A stretch of 64,000 nucleotides of DNA from Bryum argenteum (Eukaryota > Streptophyta > Bryopsida > Bryales > Bryaceae), in NCBI GenBank assembly GCA_037043015.1, contig CM073324.1, positions 11,429,013 to 11,493,012 on the forward strand. The letters are read 5' to 3'. Positions 12,079 to 23,622 of the stretch are shown piece after piece (the stretch's first letter is position 1; the number at the start of each line of letters is the position of its first letter). A model generated the notes under the pieces. It was not told the DNA's origin. It was given only the letters and a program-made list of their open reading frames with translations, and did no database searches. The position numbers and the translations under genes were made by a program.

Positions 12079-13255
12079 AATCAAGCAGACAAAATGAAAA
12101 CTGAACGGAAAAGGCGCATACTTACTGTACGATATAGTTCTTTCCAGAACTTGCTCCCTCACCAGCCCGCAAGTTGCACTGTTGAGTGACGGGATTTCTG
12201 CGCAATTGTGATAGCATACAAAAACACTGTAGAAACGAAGGAAAAGAGGAAGAATAAAGCAGGTCCACCGATCGAGTGCGGTGCTCACTGTATAAGATAA
12301 TAATTACTCACTCCCTCGCTTAATCCAATGCATGCATCATCAAAGGGCGTGATTTCAAGCCAAATTGAATGCTCAAAGCCTTCGATTAAGCCTTTGTTAT
12401 AAATGCCGGAGCCAATTCCCGGCAAAGACCTCTTTCTGCTCCGTTAAAGCGAAGCATTCTTCGAGCGGTTTTCAGAGTCATAAGCGAAGTCAAGGAAAAC
12501 CTTGGTGGTAAGACATAAAATCACAAACACCTGTAAGAACACAACTTATCTTGTGTAAGAACTCAGCATGTCTTGACTATCAAATTCTTGTGAGCAATGC
12601 ATGTATCTTGCTGCTTGCCTTTTTGCTTACAATTCTATTGGATCACCTTTTGGATCATGAGTTCTGTAAGCAATGGACTCAAACTATCTTCTCATTATTG
12701 ACCCTTGACCGTCTGAAAACTCGATTTTGGTCAGGCCACTTAGAGGTATTAAGATTAATAGTATTTGCTCAGTTTTTTGAAGTGTGTGCATAATCCTATT
12801 ATCTAGATGTGGTTTAGGTGAGGAAGGCCTAAACGACAAGTCCCACCTCCATTCAGACAGGCGATTGGCCTCAAACCCGGGCAGCTTTGACACGTCCACA
12901 CAATGACGCTGACTGGGCGGTCCTAAAATTAAAGAATTGCCACCTCACAGGGGTAAGGAGGCCTTCCCATTGGTTTTCTAACCTCACATTATGGAAGCCT
13001 TTTTAAAATTTCAGTTAACTTGGTTTGTCTGCTCACTCTACAGTCCCAACAAGTTGCAGGAGAAATATTCTTATTTAAATAGCAAGCATTGTACCCCATG
13101 ATATATTTTGGGGCGCACTTGACAAGTGCCCTTTAGCTACAATGCTCCCCCACCATGTCTTACGTGGTTGGAGGAGTTTTACACTTTTTCTTTTGGTGAT
13201 TTTTTTAGTCACCACATATGGACCGCAAAAGACATAAAAAAATCTACGGATTATC
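12079..13255. other. Intergenic DNA with small inverted repeats
   Basis: No gene is supported. There is a weak inverted similarity between GGTGAGGAAGGCCT near 12816 and AGGAGGCCTT near 12965, and an AGCATTGTA..TACAATGCT pair around 13084-13145. Neither has convincing element boundaries. Confidence 0.35.
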
Positions 13256-13258
13256 TTA

Positions 13259-13420
13259 GGGAGGATTTACACGGGGAGTCAAGCTGAGAAGGAGAGCAAA
13301 AACTCTCTCAATGTGAATGGTCTATTACTTGGAGTTCACAAAAATGAACCAATCACGTTGAGAGGATTTTAGCTCTTCATCGGCCCCATTTACGTCTTAA
13401 CTCCCCATGTGAAGCGTCCC
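13259..13420. mobile_element. Tourist-like MITE, copy A
   Basis: A 162-bp element bounded by TTA on both sides (13256-13258 and 13421-13423). The left end is GGGAGGATTTACACGGGGAG and the right end is CTCCCCATGTGAAGCGTCCC, an imperfect inverted repeat of about 20 bp. TTA target duplication and GGG..CCC ends are typical of PIF/Harbinger-derived Tourist MITEs. Related copies lie at 14454-14623 and about 20218-20387. Confidence 0.75.
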
Positions 13421-13499
13421 TTAGTACCATATCTATTGTTGTGATTTAGAAATTGAACACTTAGCCTTAAACTCATTTTTTGAACTCATTTTTTGAACT

Positions 13500-14335
13500 C
13501 ATGTTTTGAACACAAAAAGAGTAAAAGCGGGTCGTTTAAGGTTGGGTCAGCTTCTGATTCACTATATTGAGCTTGCACGAAGTTGAAACCTTTCGCATGT
13601 TGTAGAGCTTTTCTACACCTTTTCAAAGAGTCGTCTCATGATTCAAAATTCCTCATACTTTAGGAGATATTCAAAATCAAAGTTTGAAAACACTTTCTGT
13701 CTAAAAGTGCCCAAAAGTGTGGTATATGCTCATTATTCTCAGAATTTGCCCAAAATCAATAAGATCTTAGAACCTTTGAAAATTCACCAAAAATTGAGAT
13801 CTTACTCTTTGTCAAGTTTTGTTTGTGTACATGTAAATACGGTTTTGACTTTTGACGCATGATCTCATTGTTCGGATCTTCACTCCAATTATTCTTCACG
13901 TGCCATTTTTTACCGTCAATGAACTGCCTTTGTATTTGAATTTCAGCATATCACCATGTGAAAATTCAAGCATTTCTTAATGTTTTATTGGCTGCATGAG
14001 GGTGAATTTGGATAGACATATTCCAAACTCACTTAGGAATAAGCATGTGAAGAGCCTCATATCAAATTTACTACCAAAAAGGTATTTTGGGCCCTGAAAG
14101 TTCTACTTACTTTTTTCCCAACAAGCAAAAAGAGCTTCTTTTCCAACTTTCAACACTATGATCTTACAATTGGTAAACTTAATTTAAGATTTGACATACA
14201 TATGCACATACAAGTTAGGTACAAGATCTTACGGTCATACTCAAAAATACATCAAAAGTTGAAAATTTGCATTGAAAGAGGGTAGTTTTGAGGGTTTTTT
14301 GAAGTTTTGAGGCCTTTTGACTTTAGGGGTTGGTT
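13500..14335 (-). repeat. Copy of a large TTAA-type repeat family (inverted)
   Basis: Read on the minus strand, this matches 39836-40685 over most of its length. Shared blocks include AAAGGTTTCAACTTC, the CCTCATACTTTA segment, the TTCTCAGAATTTGCCCAAAA block and the CAAGTTAGGTACAAGATC block. Its right edge, CTTTAGGGG, corresponds to the CCCCTAAAG left end of the forward copies. The target TTAA looks mutated here. No coding frame is present. Confidence 0.65.
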
Positions 14336-14453
14336 GTGCTCTCGCTAAAAGTCACTAAGCAAACACAAAAGAATGTAGATTTGAAAAGCTTAAAAGAAAA
14401 TTACAGAGAAAATAATTATCTCAATTTTGATCTCAGTTTTTCATGACCTCTTA

Positions 14454-14623
14454 GGGACGCTTTATACAGGATTCACGCTCATCATGGGGCCTAAGGAGGG
14501 CAAAATTAATCCTCCATGTAATCGGTCCAATCAAGATATTTCAAGAGATTCACCAATTACAAAATAGAATTTTTGTTCTCCTTCATCTCCATGATTTGCT
14601 CTACTCCCCATGTAAAGTGTCCC
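14454..14623. mobile_element. Tourist-like MITE, copy B
   Basis: Left flank TTA at 14451-14453, then GGGACGCTTTATACAGGATT. The right end is CTCCCCATGTAAAGTGTCCC followed by CTA, a one-base-decayed copy of the target. Length is about 170 bp, with the same ends as copy A. Confidence 0.7.
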
Positions 14624-15495
14624 CTAAATAAGCATTAACCTTGATAGCCCATTTGATCATTTTATAGTCGATTGAGAATTTCAAATGATTGTCATGCTTG
14701 AAATTATAAGGTTCTTAAAAATTGTTTTATGTAGAGTAGAAGTTTGATGAGTCCAGTTTGATTGGGGTTGCAAAACTTCATTTGGCCTTTTTTCCTTTTC
14801 TTTTGTTTAAGCATCCAATTACAAATAGAATAAGACTATTATTGTGATTTGTAGTCACTCGTGATTCTCTTGGTTAATCCTTGACATTCCTAGCCAACAA
14901 AGGTCTTTTTGTTTACAATGATGTAATTGTAAATTGAGGATGCTAGCTATAGATGGATGCTTCTTAGTTCAATGTGTGTAAAGTATCCCTCCAAGCGCCC
15001 CTTTATTTCAAACTTGCTCAAATCATTATCATGTTCCCCATTTTACTTATAATGTTTATAAGTTGTTTAGTACCTCCACTCATTTCAAGCTTCATAAATG
15101 AATTTTTCATCCTCCAATGTCTTGATGTTGAATAGGATTGTTGTAGCTTATAATTATAGCTTGAATTGTATTTTCATGACATGTCTTTTATAAAACTTCT
15201 CACATTAGTGCCTTAAAGGATCCTACCATTACAATTTTCACAATAACCCTTACAACAAAACATTCAACATTTACATAATTATGGCCATTACAATGTAGAA
15301 ACTCCAAAATAACACATGACTTTCTTTTTAAATGCAATAAAGAAAGGGCAAATTTGATCTGAACAAAATAAGAATAATGATTTGGTAGTAGTGAACTTGG
15401 TCTCTTAGACAACGAGTGACCAAATGCACTCCTTATATATTTTACTATATTTCCCCTTCAAAGATGCGAGTACAAACAACAACACCTACTACCAC
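14624..15495. other. AT-rich intergenic DNA
   Basis: No gene, RNA or bounded repeat could be supported in this stretch. Confidence 0.35.
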
Positions 15496-15609
15496 AGTAG
15501 AAAAGTGGTTCGAGTATACCACAACCCTCAGTGGCAATTTGCACACACCTTTGGGTGTAAATAGCCATCAAAGATGCACTCATTGGTATACTCAAACCAC
15601 TTTTCTACT
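15496..15609. repeat. 114-bp fold-back element
   Basis: The left arm AGTAGAAAAGTGGTTCGAG plus TATACCA (15496-15521) is the inverted complement of 15584-15609 with one mismatch. The 62-bp loop has no coding capacity. The shape suits a fold-back MITE; the target duplication is unclear. Confidence 0.75.
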
Positions 15610-17641
15610 ATTACTTTGGACACCATACGGCGCTTCAACCCTTATCCACCAAAAAAACAAACCTCTATTATATCTTTAACATCATCAAGAATGTGTCATG
15701 GTTACCAGAGCACAAGAAACATTCCAAACTTATGTCAAAAATCTTTCACATACATACGTTTTTCTTTGTACTTGCAAGATAATCTTATCCTAAGGACAAA
15801 AAATAATTTCAAGTATGCATTTTGAAAGTACAAGAATATTCTTGTACTCGGGCAACCATGGAATGCGGAAAAACATTACAAACTTACCGGAGGTAAAGTG
15901 AAAGTGGGTCCGGTACTTTGAGAGGTACTACCATAGCTTCCAATAAAGTTGGGAGAATAGCTCACTTCCCTCCAAGAACAAGTCAAGTCATTAGGAAATA
16001 GTGTAGGTACAATAAATGGTTAAGAACTTTCAAAGGTGGCAATTCTTTGGATTCATTCTGTCTAGCACCCCTTTAAATTTATTTATTTTTTAAGTTTATT
16101 CTTTGGGCATGGATTCTAGATAAGACAGCACATGACATGATTTATATGATTCACCTCAACCTTCCCTTCAGTCATTCATTCCTTGGGGGTTGGTTGATGG
16201 AAGTCAAGATTCAGGGATGATACTTTGTCCTTTAGAATTGCTCAAGGGCCAACTTAGTTGCTCATAGCAATGTATGAGTCTCTGAAGGTGAACTTGTACT
16301 TGTTCGATTGAATGATATTTTAGTGGACAAAAGTTGGCACCTTGTCATTTACCATTCCTGCAGTGGTATTTGATTCTTTGGTGCAATTACTGTTCAATTC
16401 ATCAAGTAATCATGATTTATGTAGTTGGTACATGCTCACTTTAAATGGAGAAAGTTTGTTACCCTACCAAACAACTTCTTTTGTTTTGAAGATCTTCGTG
16501 TAAGTTTTTGAGAGCAAATGTTATGTAAGTTTAGCTTATGTGGTTACTGATGTAGAGCTCAGCAGAATCGAACTAAACTTTTATTCATCTACTTCTATAA
16601 TAAAATATTGTATGACAATCCTTCCTTCCCACCAACTTACCAACATACAAACCTACCAACCTACGAACTTACCAACCTGCCTACCTACCTTTTTTTATTT
16701 CCTTGGGTTATGAATATAAAAAAAGAAAGAAAGAAAGAGAAAAAGAAAAAGAACTGCATGTATATATAAATATAATAAACATAATATTGTTTGAAGGAAT
16801 GGTATACACGGGATACTTTTTTAAAAGTACCATATAAAGAGCTTCCCCCTCGAGATGACGGGTACCTTACTGGTCTTTGATATCAAGAAATCTTTAAGAA
16901 GTTTAGGAGTTCTTTAAGAAGTTTCTATTTTAATATTTAGTAACTACTAAACATTCACTTTTTCCCCAAACCATATTCAATTAATATACTTACATTTCCC
17001 TGCATTGTTTCTTTTTCCTTTTTCTAAAAGATAAATTGCATGAAGGTTCAAGAAGCAAGATGAGTGTTTAAAATTTTGCATAAGCATGCTCAACGTTGTT
17101 GTCTACATGGGAAAAATATGAGCGAGATGTTTGAGGTACTAATTGTTGAGATTTCCTTTGCACAAAGTAGATTATGTTTGCTGAAAAAAAAGTTTGTATC
17201 AACTTTGAGCGTTATGATCATTGAAATGGCAAAGATCAACGGTTGAAATTTTAACTAGTGCCTTTGATGGTATTACTCTCGAGATCTTACGGAAGTCGAA
17301 AGTCTAGATACACCCGAACAAGATAGAAGATTATGTAAGAGGTTGAGGTGTACTAGCAAAAAGAAACATGGATTAGCTAGGATAAACTCTCACATAGTAA
17401 AGAGGGATTTATATTCGGCTGGGTCTGACTAGTTGTCAAATCAAACTCCTCACAATAGGTCAGCCGACTTGGGTGCGAGGTCAGCCCCAAAAGTGGCGTG
17501 ACCTATTGTGAGTGTAAGACTCTAAGTATGCAAAATAGGAAATTGACGTGCTGACCCTACCGGATATCGCCTTCGGAGTCTATACATGCCCGATATAAAC
17601 TACACTAAAAATAGCCTAGAGAATATGTTACAACTCTTCAT
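15610..17641. other. AT-rich intergenic DNA with hairpins
   Basis: It contains a perfect 22-nt palindrome at 15827-15848 (AGTACAAGAAT and its complement), short CTAC/GAAA simple repeats near 16670-16750, and an inverted repeat at 17449-17512 whose arms are CTCACAATAGGTCA. About 17037-17250 resembles 21395-21600 and looks like dispersed repeat DNA. No gene was found. Confidence 0.45.
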
Positions 17642-19028
17642 TTAACACCCTGATGTCGTAAGGCCTTGAAACCGTCAAACAACAAAAAAAAAATTGTTTT
17701 TTTTTCATTGCAAGGTGGAAATTTGAAATTTAAGTTCATTTTTGAGTATGTAACCAAAGGATCTAGTACCTAACTTGTATATGTGTGTACATCAAATATT
17801 ATATTCAAAAACTTTACTATTAGTGAGATTGTAATGTTTGAAGTTAGAAGTGAGTTTTTTCTCCTATTGCAAAATGGATTTGAAATGTTTTGTGAGCCAA
17901 AAAAACCGATTTTAAGAGGTAATTTGAATCGAGGCTTTTCAAATCCTTGTTACCAAGTGAGTTGGGAATACATCTATATAATTTTTCCCTTAAAAATCCT
18001 GTGAAACTTATATGAATGCTTCATCCTCCACACCAAAATATGATGAAATTCAAATTCAAAGGCTGATATTTGAGAATAAAAATGACATGTTAAAAATTAA
18101 TAATTGAAATCCAACTAGTGAGATCATACATTAACCCCTAAAGGTCCAGGAAAGCGAAAACTGCTTTTTGGAGTCCAAAAGTCAGCCAACTTTGACCATT
18201 ATAATCTCACAAATGAAGAAGAATCAACAGTTCAATTTTGGCAAGTGAGTGGAAGGTTAAGTTAACTTTAAGATCCTACGGTTGGATCTTCCAAATAATT
18301 CTTGGATTGAGAGTTTTTAGGCCTGAAGTAAGGGAATTTCCATTTTTACAATTTTGCATCAAGAACCTTTAGGGTTAACCCAAATTACAAGAAAAATGTA
18401 CAACCTCGTCTTTTTGGTGAATTTTCAAAGCACCATTTTCATCAATTCTAGGCAAGATTTTGAGAATGAATCAACATGTACGACAACTTTGGGCAGATTT
18501 CAACATGCCCTAGTAGTGTTTCCATACTTTAACTGCAAATATCTAAAGTCTGTGTAACAACCACCCACTAAGGAAGCAACTTAGGAAAGTTCTTGAAGGT
18601 TACAAAAGTTCTTAGAATTTCCTTAAAGTATGTGGAGACTCTTAGAAGGTCCTAAAAGATTTTTGGTTGTTGAAAGTTGTGGAGAACCTTCTTTAAGCTA
18701 GTCTTAATAGGAGTCGAGGGTGACGACAACCTCACAAGGCATCTCTGGGAGCTCTTACTCACACCTCTTGGTGTTGAATCTTCTTTGTCAATCTTGTGTC
18801 CTTTTGAGTTATATCTAGAGTCTTTTCTTTAAAAAAATTCCATCTCTTCTTGTGTCTTGTCTTCTTGTGTCCATGACACTATGAGGAATCTAGAAGCATG
18901 AAATGAGTTTTTTGGAAAAGTGTGGAAAAACTCTACAACCTCCAAAAGGTTTTGCAAACCGAATGTAGTAAATCAGAGGTTGACCAAAGTCAAATGGACC
19001 CTACCATGGTTCTTTATGACATTAAGGG
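17642..19028 (+). repeat. Large TTAA-type repeat with nested insertions
   Basis: It begins TTAACACCCTGATGTC and ends ACATTAAGGGTTAA. Long blocks align with 39836-40685, for example TGCAAAATGGATTTGAA, TTTTGTGAGCC, AAGTGAGTT and TATGAGGAATCTAGAAGCAT. Relative to that copy it carries two extra segments. One is the TTAA-flanked MITE at 18131-18378. The other is about 330 bp at 18552-18880, starting near CTGTGTAACAACCACCC. The right third is then repeated downstream. No coding frame of note. Confidence 0.65.
18131..18378. mobile_element. TTAA-flanked MITE nested in a larger repeat
   Basis: Its ends are TTAACCCCTAAAGGTCC on the left and AACCTTTAGGGTTAA on the right, with a 240-bp interior between the two TTAAs that differs from the 233-bp family. 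Removing it restores host repeat text GAGATCATACATTAACCC, comparable to GAAATCATGCCTTAC near 40320. That marks it as a younger insertion at a TTAA site. Confidence 0.75.
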
Positions 19029-19430
19029 TTAAGACGTCATGCATTTGCTCTTATTCCCTTGATAGAGAAAGATAAGGAACCCAAAGAGGTTACGCAATGA
19101 CCTAGAACTAAGTTTTCAGGACTGTACTTTTGTGACCATACCCACATACTTCACGTGCCCTTGACAGTATGAGGAATCTTGAAGCATGAAATGAGTTTTT
19201 CAGAAACCTACAACCTTCAAAAGGTTTCACTTCATGCTAACCAAATGTAGTAAGTTGGAGGATGACCAAAGTCAAATGATTCTTTTCGACACTAGGGTTA
19301 AGACTTCATGCACTTGCACTTGTTACCCCCTTGATAGAGAGAGATAAGGAGGTTACGCAACAATAGTCATATTTCTGACCTCAGGAGTACGTTGTCAAGA
19401 GCGTACTTTGTGACCATACCCACGTGAGCT
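18880..19430. repeat. Imperfect tandem duplication of about 270 bp
   Basis: About 18880-19140 and 19155-19430 share, in order: TATGAGGAATCT, AAGCATGAAATGAGTTTTT, ACCTTCAAAAGGTTT-like text, GACCAAAGTCAAATG, AGGGTTAAGAC, TTCATGCA, TTGATAGAGA, GAGGTTACGCAA and TTTGTGACCATACCCAC. It extends past the TTAA end of the host repeat, so it duplicated the element edge together with flanking DNA. Confidence 0.75.
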
Positions 19431-20214
19431 TGCTTGTGGACACATTTGTACAACAAGTGCGAACCCAATAGCTTACAAACAGATGTACAAACAACAGGTG
19501 CAGATTGCTTTCCCTGCCTGCTCCATGTCATTGTATTGAAAGTGAGTACATGCCGTACTCCTGTTTCATGGGGCTCAAAGTGTAAATAATGGTGCATGAG
19601 CACTTTGCACTGTTTTCTGGGACCCTTGGTTTGTTACAAATGTGTATCATATCTACATACATGGTACCTTTTATCAATAAAACTATAATTTGATGCACTA
19701 AGCTACGTACTTATTCACACACCTTGGGTGGTGCGCCCTCTCAAAATTCGCCGCGTTTGGAGTGCACTAACCCACCATGATGTAGTTCTTTGCGTACGAT
19801 TTTAGAGTTATGATACAAAATATGTGGTACATTTGGAAAGTACTGTACATTGTTTGTTTTGGAGCCTCAATTTACTATCATTTACATGTTTTTCATATAT
19901 ATACATAGTCTAGTCTTTCTTTAGGATTGTAGTGAAACATGGGTGAAAATTTGCAAAGCAGTAAGATTCGCATTGAAACAACGGGGTTGGGATGTCCTAG
20001 AACTTTGGCTAGACATTAACATTGCAAAGGAGTTTCTAGTTGCAATCGTTTTTTTAAATCACCTATTTTCATTCATTCAAAAGGTTTACCATCTAATCGG
20101 GGGGTTAGAAGAGGAGGATGAATGTATCTTATCAACTCAATATTGACACATGTCAACACACAACATAAGAACTAGTTAAAGTTGAAACTTATTAATAGAC
20201 AACTTATTCTCTAG
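19431..20214. other. Intergenic DNA
   Basis: Open frames at 19367-19603 (-) and 19943-20146 (+) have no recognisable family, splice signals or promoter context. Nothing else is supported. Confidence 0.35.
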
Positions 20215-20217
20215 TTA

Positions 20218-20387
20218 TGGAATCTGTACATGAGGAGTCTCATTGACAAACTGGTTAAAGGAGGAAAAAATTCCTCTTGTGTGATTGGTCCATCTCTTGA
20301 AAGATCTTGAATGTACCAATCATATTAGAGGAATTTCTGCCCTCCCTAAGCCCCATGATTGACTTGACTCCCCTTGTAAAGAGTCTC
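20218..20387. mobile_element. Tourist-like MITE, copy C (degenerate)
   Basis: The left end, TGTACATGAGGAGTCTC near 20225, pairs with GACTCCCCTTGTAAAGAGTC on the right. TTA trinucleotides flank at 20215-20217 and 20388-20390. A longer direct similarity, AGTTATGGAAT / AGTTATAGAAT, flanks it, so the exact left boundary is uncertain. Confidence 0.55.
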
Positions 20388-20640
20388 TTAGTTATAGAAT
20401 TTTGACTGAGGGAACATTGAATTTTACCTCTTTGTCTTAAAATGGACCTCTTTAAAGGGACGGTTAACGTTGCGGTAAGGGACGATTTCCCACTCCGGAC
20501 AATTTCCAACCTCAAACAAATTTTGCAACCCTTATCGTATACAATGACTTTAGGAATGTTCTCAAAACCAGCTGTCTTTACTTCAAACTAATGTTATATT
20601 ATTTGCAAGATGTAAGCACAGAGTACATATGAGTAGATTA

Positions 20641-21040
20641 GTACAAGTCTGGTACGGTTTTGACTGTGATTAAGTTGACCTCGTCTCCAATTGGTAGCCC
20701 TAGTCGACCCAATAAAGCCCTGACTGTTGCTAGCCGTTCATTTGCAAGAATTTGCAACATAATCCGGGGATTAGTTCTTTGCAGCTCCCAATTTATTATT
20801 ATGCTGTTCCAGGAAATCAACAATTCACAGCCTAGTATTTGATGCAGTGGGCTCCTCCATAGCCAAGTCCCCAACATATTATTCTCTTGCAAATCTACAT
20901 GCATGTAACACCTGGCTGTAAAGAACTCCATGGTTTTTGGACAATTGATTTCCTTCTTAATCTAGGAATTAGGAAACGATCACTCACAGCATTAAGATAT
21001 GCTCCTCGAAAAGTACGTAATGGCTCTTTTGACCCACAGG
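20641..21040 (-). pseudogene. Decayed protein-coding fragment, family unknown
   Basis: Two minus-strand stretches read like real protein in different frames. The first, near 21025-20895, includes GSKEPLRTFRGAYLNAVSD. The second, near 20800-20641, includes NPRIMLQILANERLATVRAL and GRLGLPIGDEVNLITVK. Residue composition is balanced, unlike the AT-driven ORFs around it. A stop lies between the two, and no promoter or start was found. A possible intron with acceptor-like TACTAG before the second stretch cannot be excluded. I do not recognise the family. Confidence 0.4.
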
Positions 21041-22590
21041 TACATTATAGCTTTGAAGCGAGATTCGACATGTACTGGTGATGAGGATTTCAGGACGTCA
21101 TTTTAGGGTACCATTTTGGGAACCCTATATGTTCAAATTTAGAACAAATTACAGGAGAGTCAAAAATTGATGATTCTACTTGCGTTGGACTTACACTTAC
21201 TTTCCAGTTGCACAAAAAGTACTCACATTTCTTATTCCATCAAAGATTTCCTAAACTCAAATTCGTGCCACTTTTTAGAAGAGTACCTTAACCCCTAAAG
21301 TTCACAAAATCATAAAGGCACCTACTCATTCTTCAATTTTCTCTAATGTGGCGCATGTTTTCCTACATCATTGTTTTCAGAGCTTTTCTAAGAATATAAT
21401 TTGCATGAAGGTCAAGATAGTGCAATGAGTCTCCGAATTTTTTGTGAGCGCACCCAACTTGATTACCTACATGAAAAACAATATGGAGAAGAATTGATGT
21501 TCAGGGTAACAATCTTCAAGTTTCCATTTGCACCATGGAGACAATGTGTCACAAGCAATGGTCAAAAACTTTCGCACCAACTTTGAATGTTACAATCTCA
21601 CAAATGGTGCACATCCAACACTTGAGATTTTACATAGTAGTACGGATAGTGGGTAGGTTAGAGATCTTACGGTTGGAGATACAAAAAATAGTAAACCATG
21701 CATTAATTTCAACAAGGTGGTATAAAATAAACGACTTTTACTCTCATCAATTGAGATTTTCATTTACAATTTACTTGGAAGATGGTTACTCAAATGACAT
21801 GTCCAAACTAGAATTCAACAAGCCATCAAGATATTCACAAGACAAATCGTGTGGCCCATGCTACCAATTATATTCAACAATAGAATACAAGTTGGTCGGT
21901 GCAAAGTGTCCCTTAGAAACATGAATCGAGGTCAAAAGAATATTTGAGCACACAACAGTGGTTTGGTTCCTCTCAAGCCTAACATTCCACATGGATATAT
22001 GGCATGGAACAAAGATTTAAATTCTTCCCAATAATCCTATCCATAGACTTTGATGCTTTGCAATTTAGGCAAAAGCTATTACTATTTTTCATTTATTCAT
22101 TTTAACCGATTAATGTATTAATTAATTATTTGATAGAAATACAAGCTATATTCCACAATTTCTCAATAAGTTTCTGCTAATCTATATTGACTATTATACT
22201 TTCGCAACATAAAATTGGTTGCCTTCAAGTCGAGTAGCCTCAAGATTGCCAAAAAGTTGCCAAACTACACTAAATAGGTAGATTAGTGTTAGATACACTA
22301 ATTTATATAAACATGTTATAAGTATTTACTGTTTGTCAATATTTTTACCCTCAACATCCGTCAAGATGGGGATCCTTCCACAATATTGGAATCAATACTC
22401 TTGGTAATTTTTTTTACCAGAAGTAAAAACTTACAGCATTTTCAAATCTTATAAAAATCTAACACTAATCTACCTATTCAGTGTACCAATTTAAAACTCC
22501 TAACCGTCCTCAATGTTGTTTGCCTACATTTTGGTGAAAGGCAATTTCTTTCAAGAGCCATGACTTTTTTATTTTAACAAAATCAATGGG
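21041..22590. other. Repeat-derived AT-rich DNA
   Basis: It contains CTTAACCCCTAAAGTTC near 21288, a left end like those of the TTAA-type repeats, and text similar to 17037-17250. No gene was found. Confidence 0.4.
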
Positions 22591-23420
22591 TGGGTCGTGA
22601 ATTAAGTGTAGTTTATGTGGTAAGAATCGCAGAGCCATATAATGAAGTATGGATTCATGGCGAGCATTATGGTGAAGGCAATGTTTGGTTTTGGATTTCA
22701 AACATAAGGCATGTTTTACCATTGCAAGCCAATTTTGTGAAATCAAAAACAATTTTATGAGTTTATTTACATTATCATAATCTTGAAATAATTTTGAGCA
22801 ACTTTCTAGTTGGAAGTTTTTTTATTCAAATCACTTTAGTGTTGGATTTGCAATGATGTCCTCTCAGTGAAAAAAGTAAAGAAATGGATGATTATTGAGG
22901 AGCCATATGTCTTTCGTTCACCATTAGATTTCAACTTTATATTTTGGGATAGGTTCCAACTAGGATCTACTTTTGTAGTGGAAACCTTGACTAAACCAAA
23001 GATAAGGCATAAATTTTAGTAGAAAGGATTTAATTCACTATTGTTTCTTCGTAAATGATTTTTTTGATAGTCTTCACCATTGCAAGGCTATTATTTGAGC
23101 CAAGATATATTCATCATGAATTTTTTTTGGTACAATAGTGTTTTTGGGATGAAGATGAATTTCTTCATTGCGACAGGTATGGCTGTAGCTTATTCACACT
23201 AAAGCAAAATGGTGAAATTTGGTAGCCTCTTTGACATACCAATATGCTATGATATTGCAATATATGAGCCCTCATGACTCAAACTTTGGTCCACACGACC
23301 TACAACAAGTCTACTATAAGTTTGTATGGTTGATATCTAAATAACTTGCCTCCATTTCTATGTGTGACATTGATTTTTGTCTTTTTGGTTAAAAATAGCC
23401 AAGGACACATAGGAGTTAAG
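22590..23420 (+). repeat. Second large dispersed repeat family, copy 1
   Basis: This shares blocks with 35640-36845 and, inverted, with about 41000-42100. Examples are TATAATGAAGTATGGATTCA-like text, AACATAAGGCATGTTTTACC, ACTTTCTAGTTGGAAGTTTT and TGGATTTGCAATGATGT. It has no coding capacity in any frame. The class is unknown. Confidence 0.6.
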
Positions 23421-23556
23421 ATAAATTAACAATTTTCATATTCTGGATTATTTTTGTGCATGTAACCTTAAATTTGGTATCTAACTTGTATGTGTATATG
23501 TATATCAATTCTTAAAATCAAATTCCTAACCAATTCAAAGATCATAACATCCGAAG

Positions 23557-23560
<4 letters not shown>

Positions 23561-23617
<57 letters not shown>
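23561..23617. repeat. (AT)n microsatellite
   Basis: An almost uninterrupted AT dinucleotide run of about 57 bp, ending ATATATAAATAG. Confidence 0.95.

Positions 23618-23620
<3 letters not shown>

Positions 23621-23622
<2 letters not shown>

Noticed and set aside
12007-12288. 93-aa minus-strand hydrophobic ORF
   Set aside because: Overlaps the better-supported small plus-strand ORF and has no signal of its own.
18121-18140. Telomere-like CCCTAAA words scattered through the window
   Set aside because: They occur singly at ends of TTAA elements, never as tandem TTTAGGG arrays.
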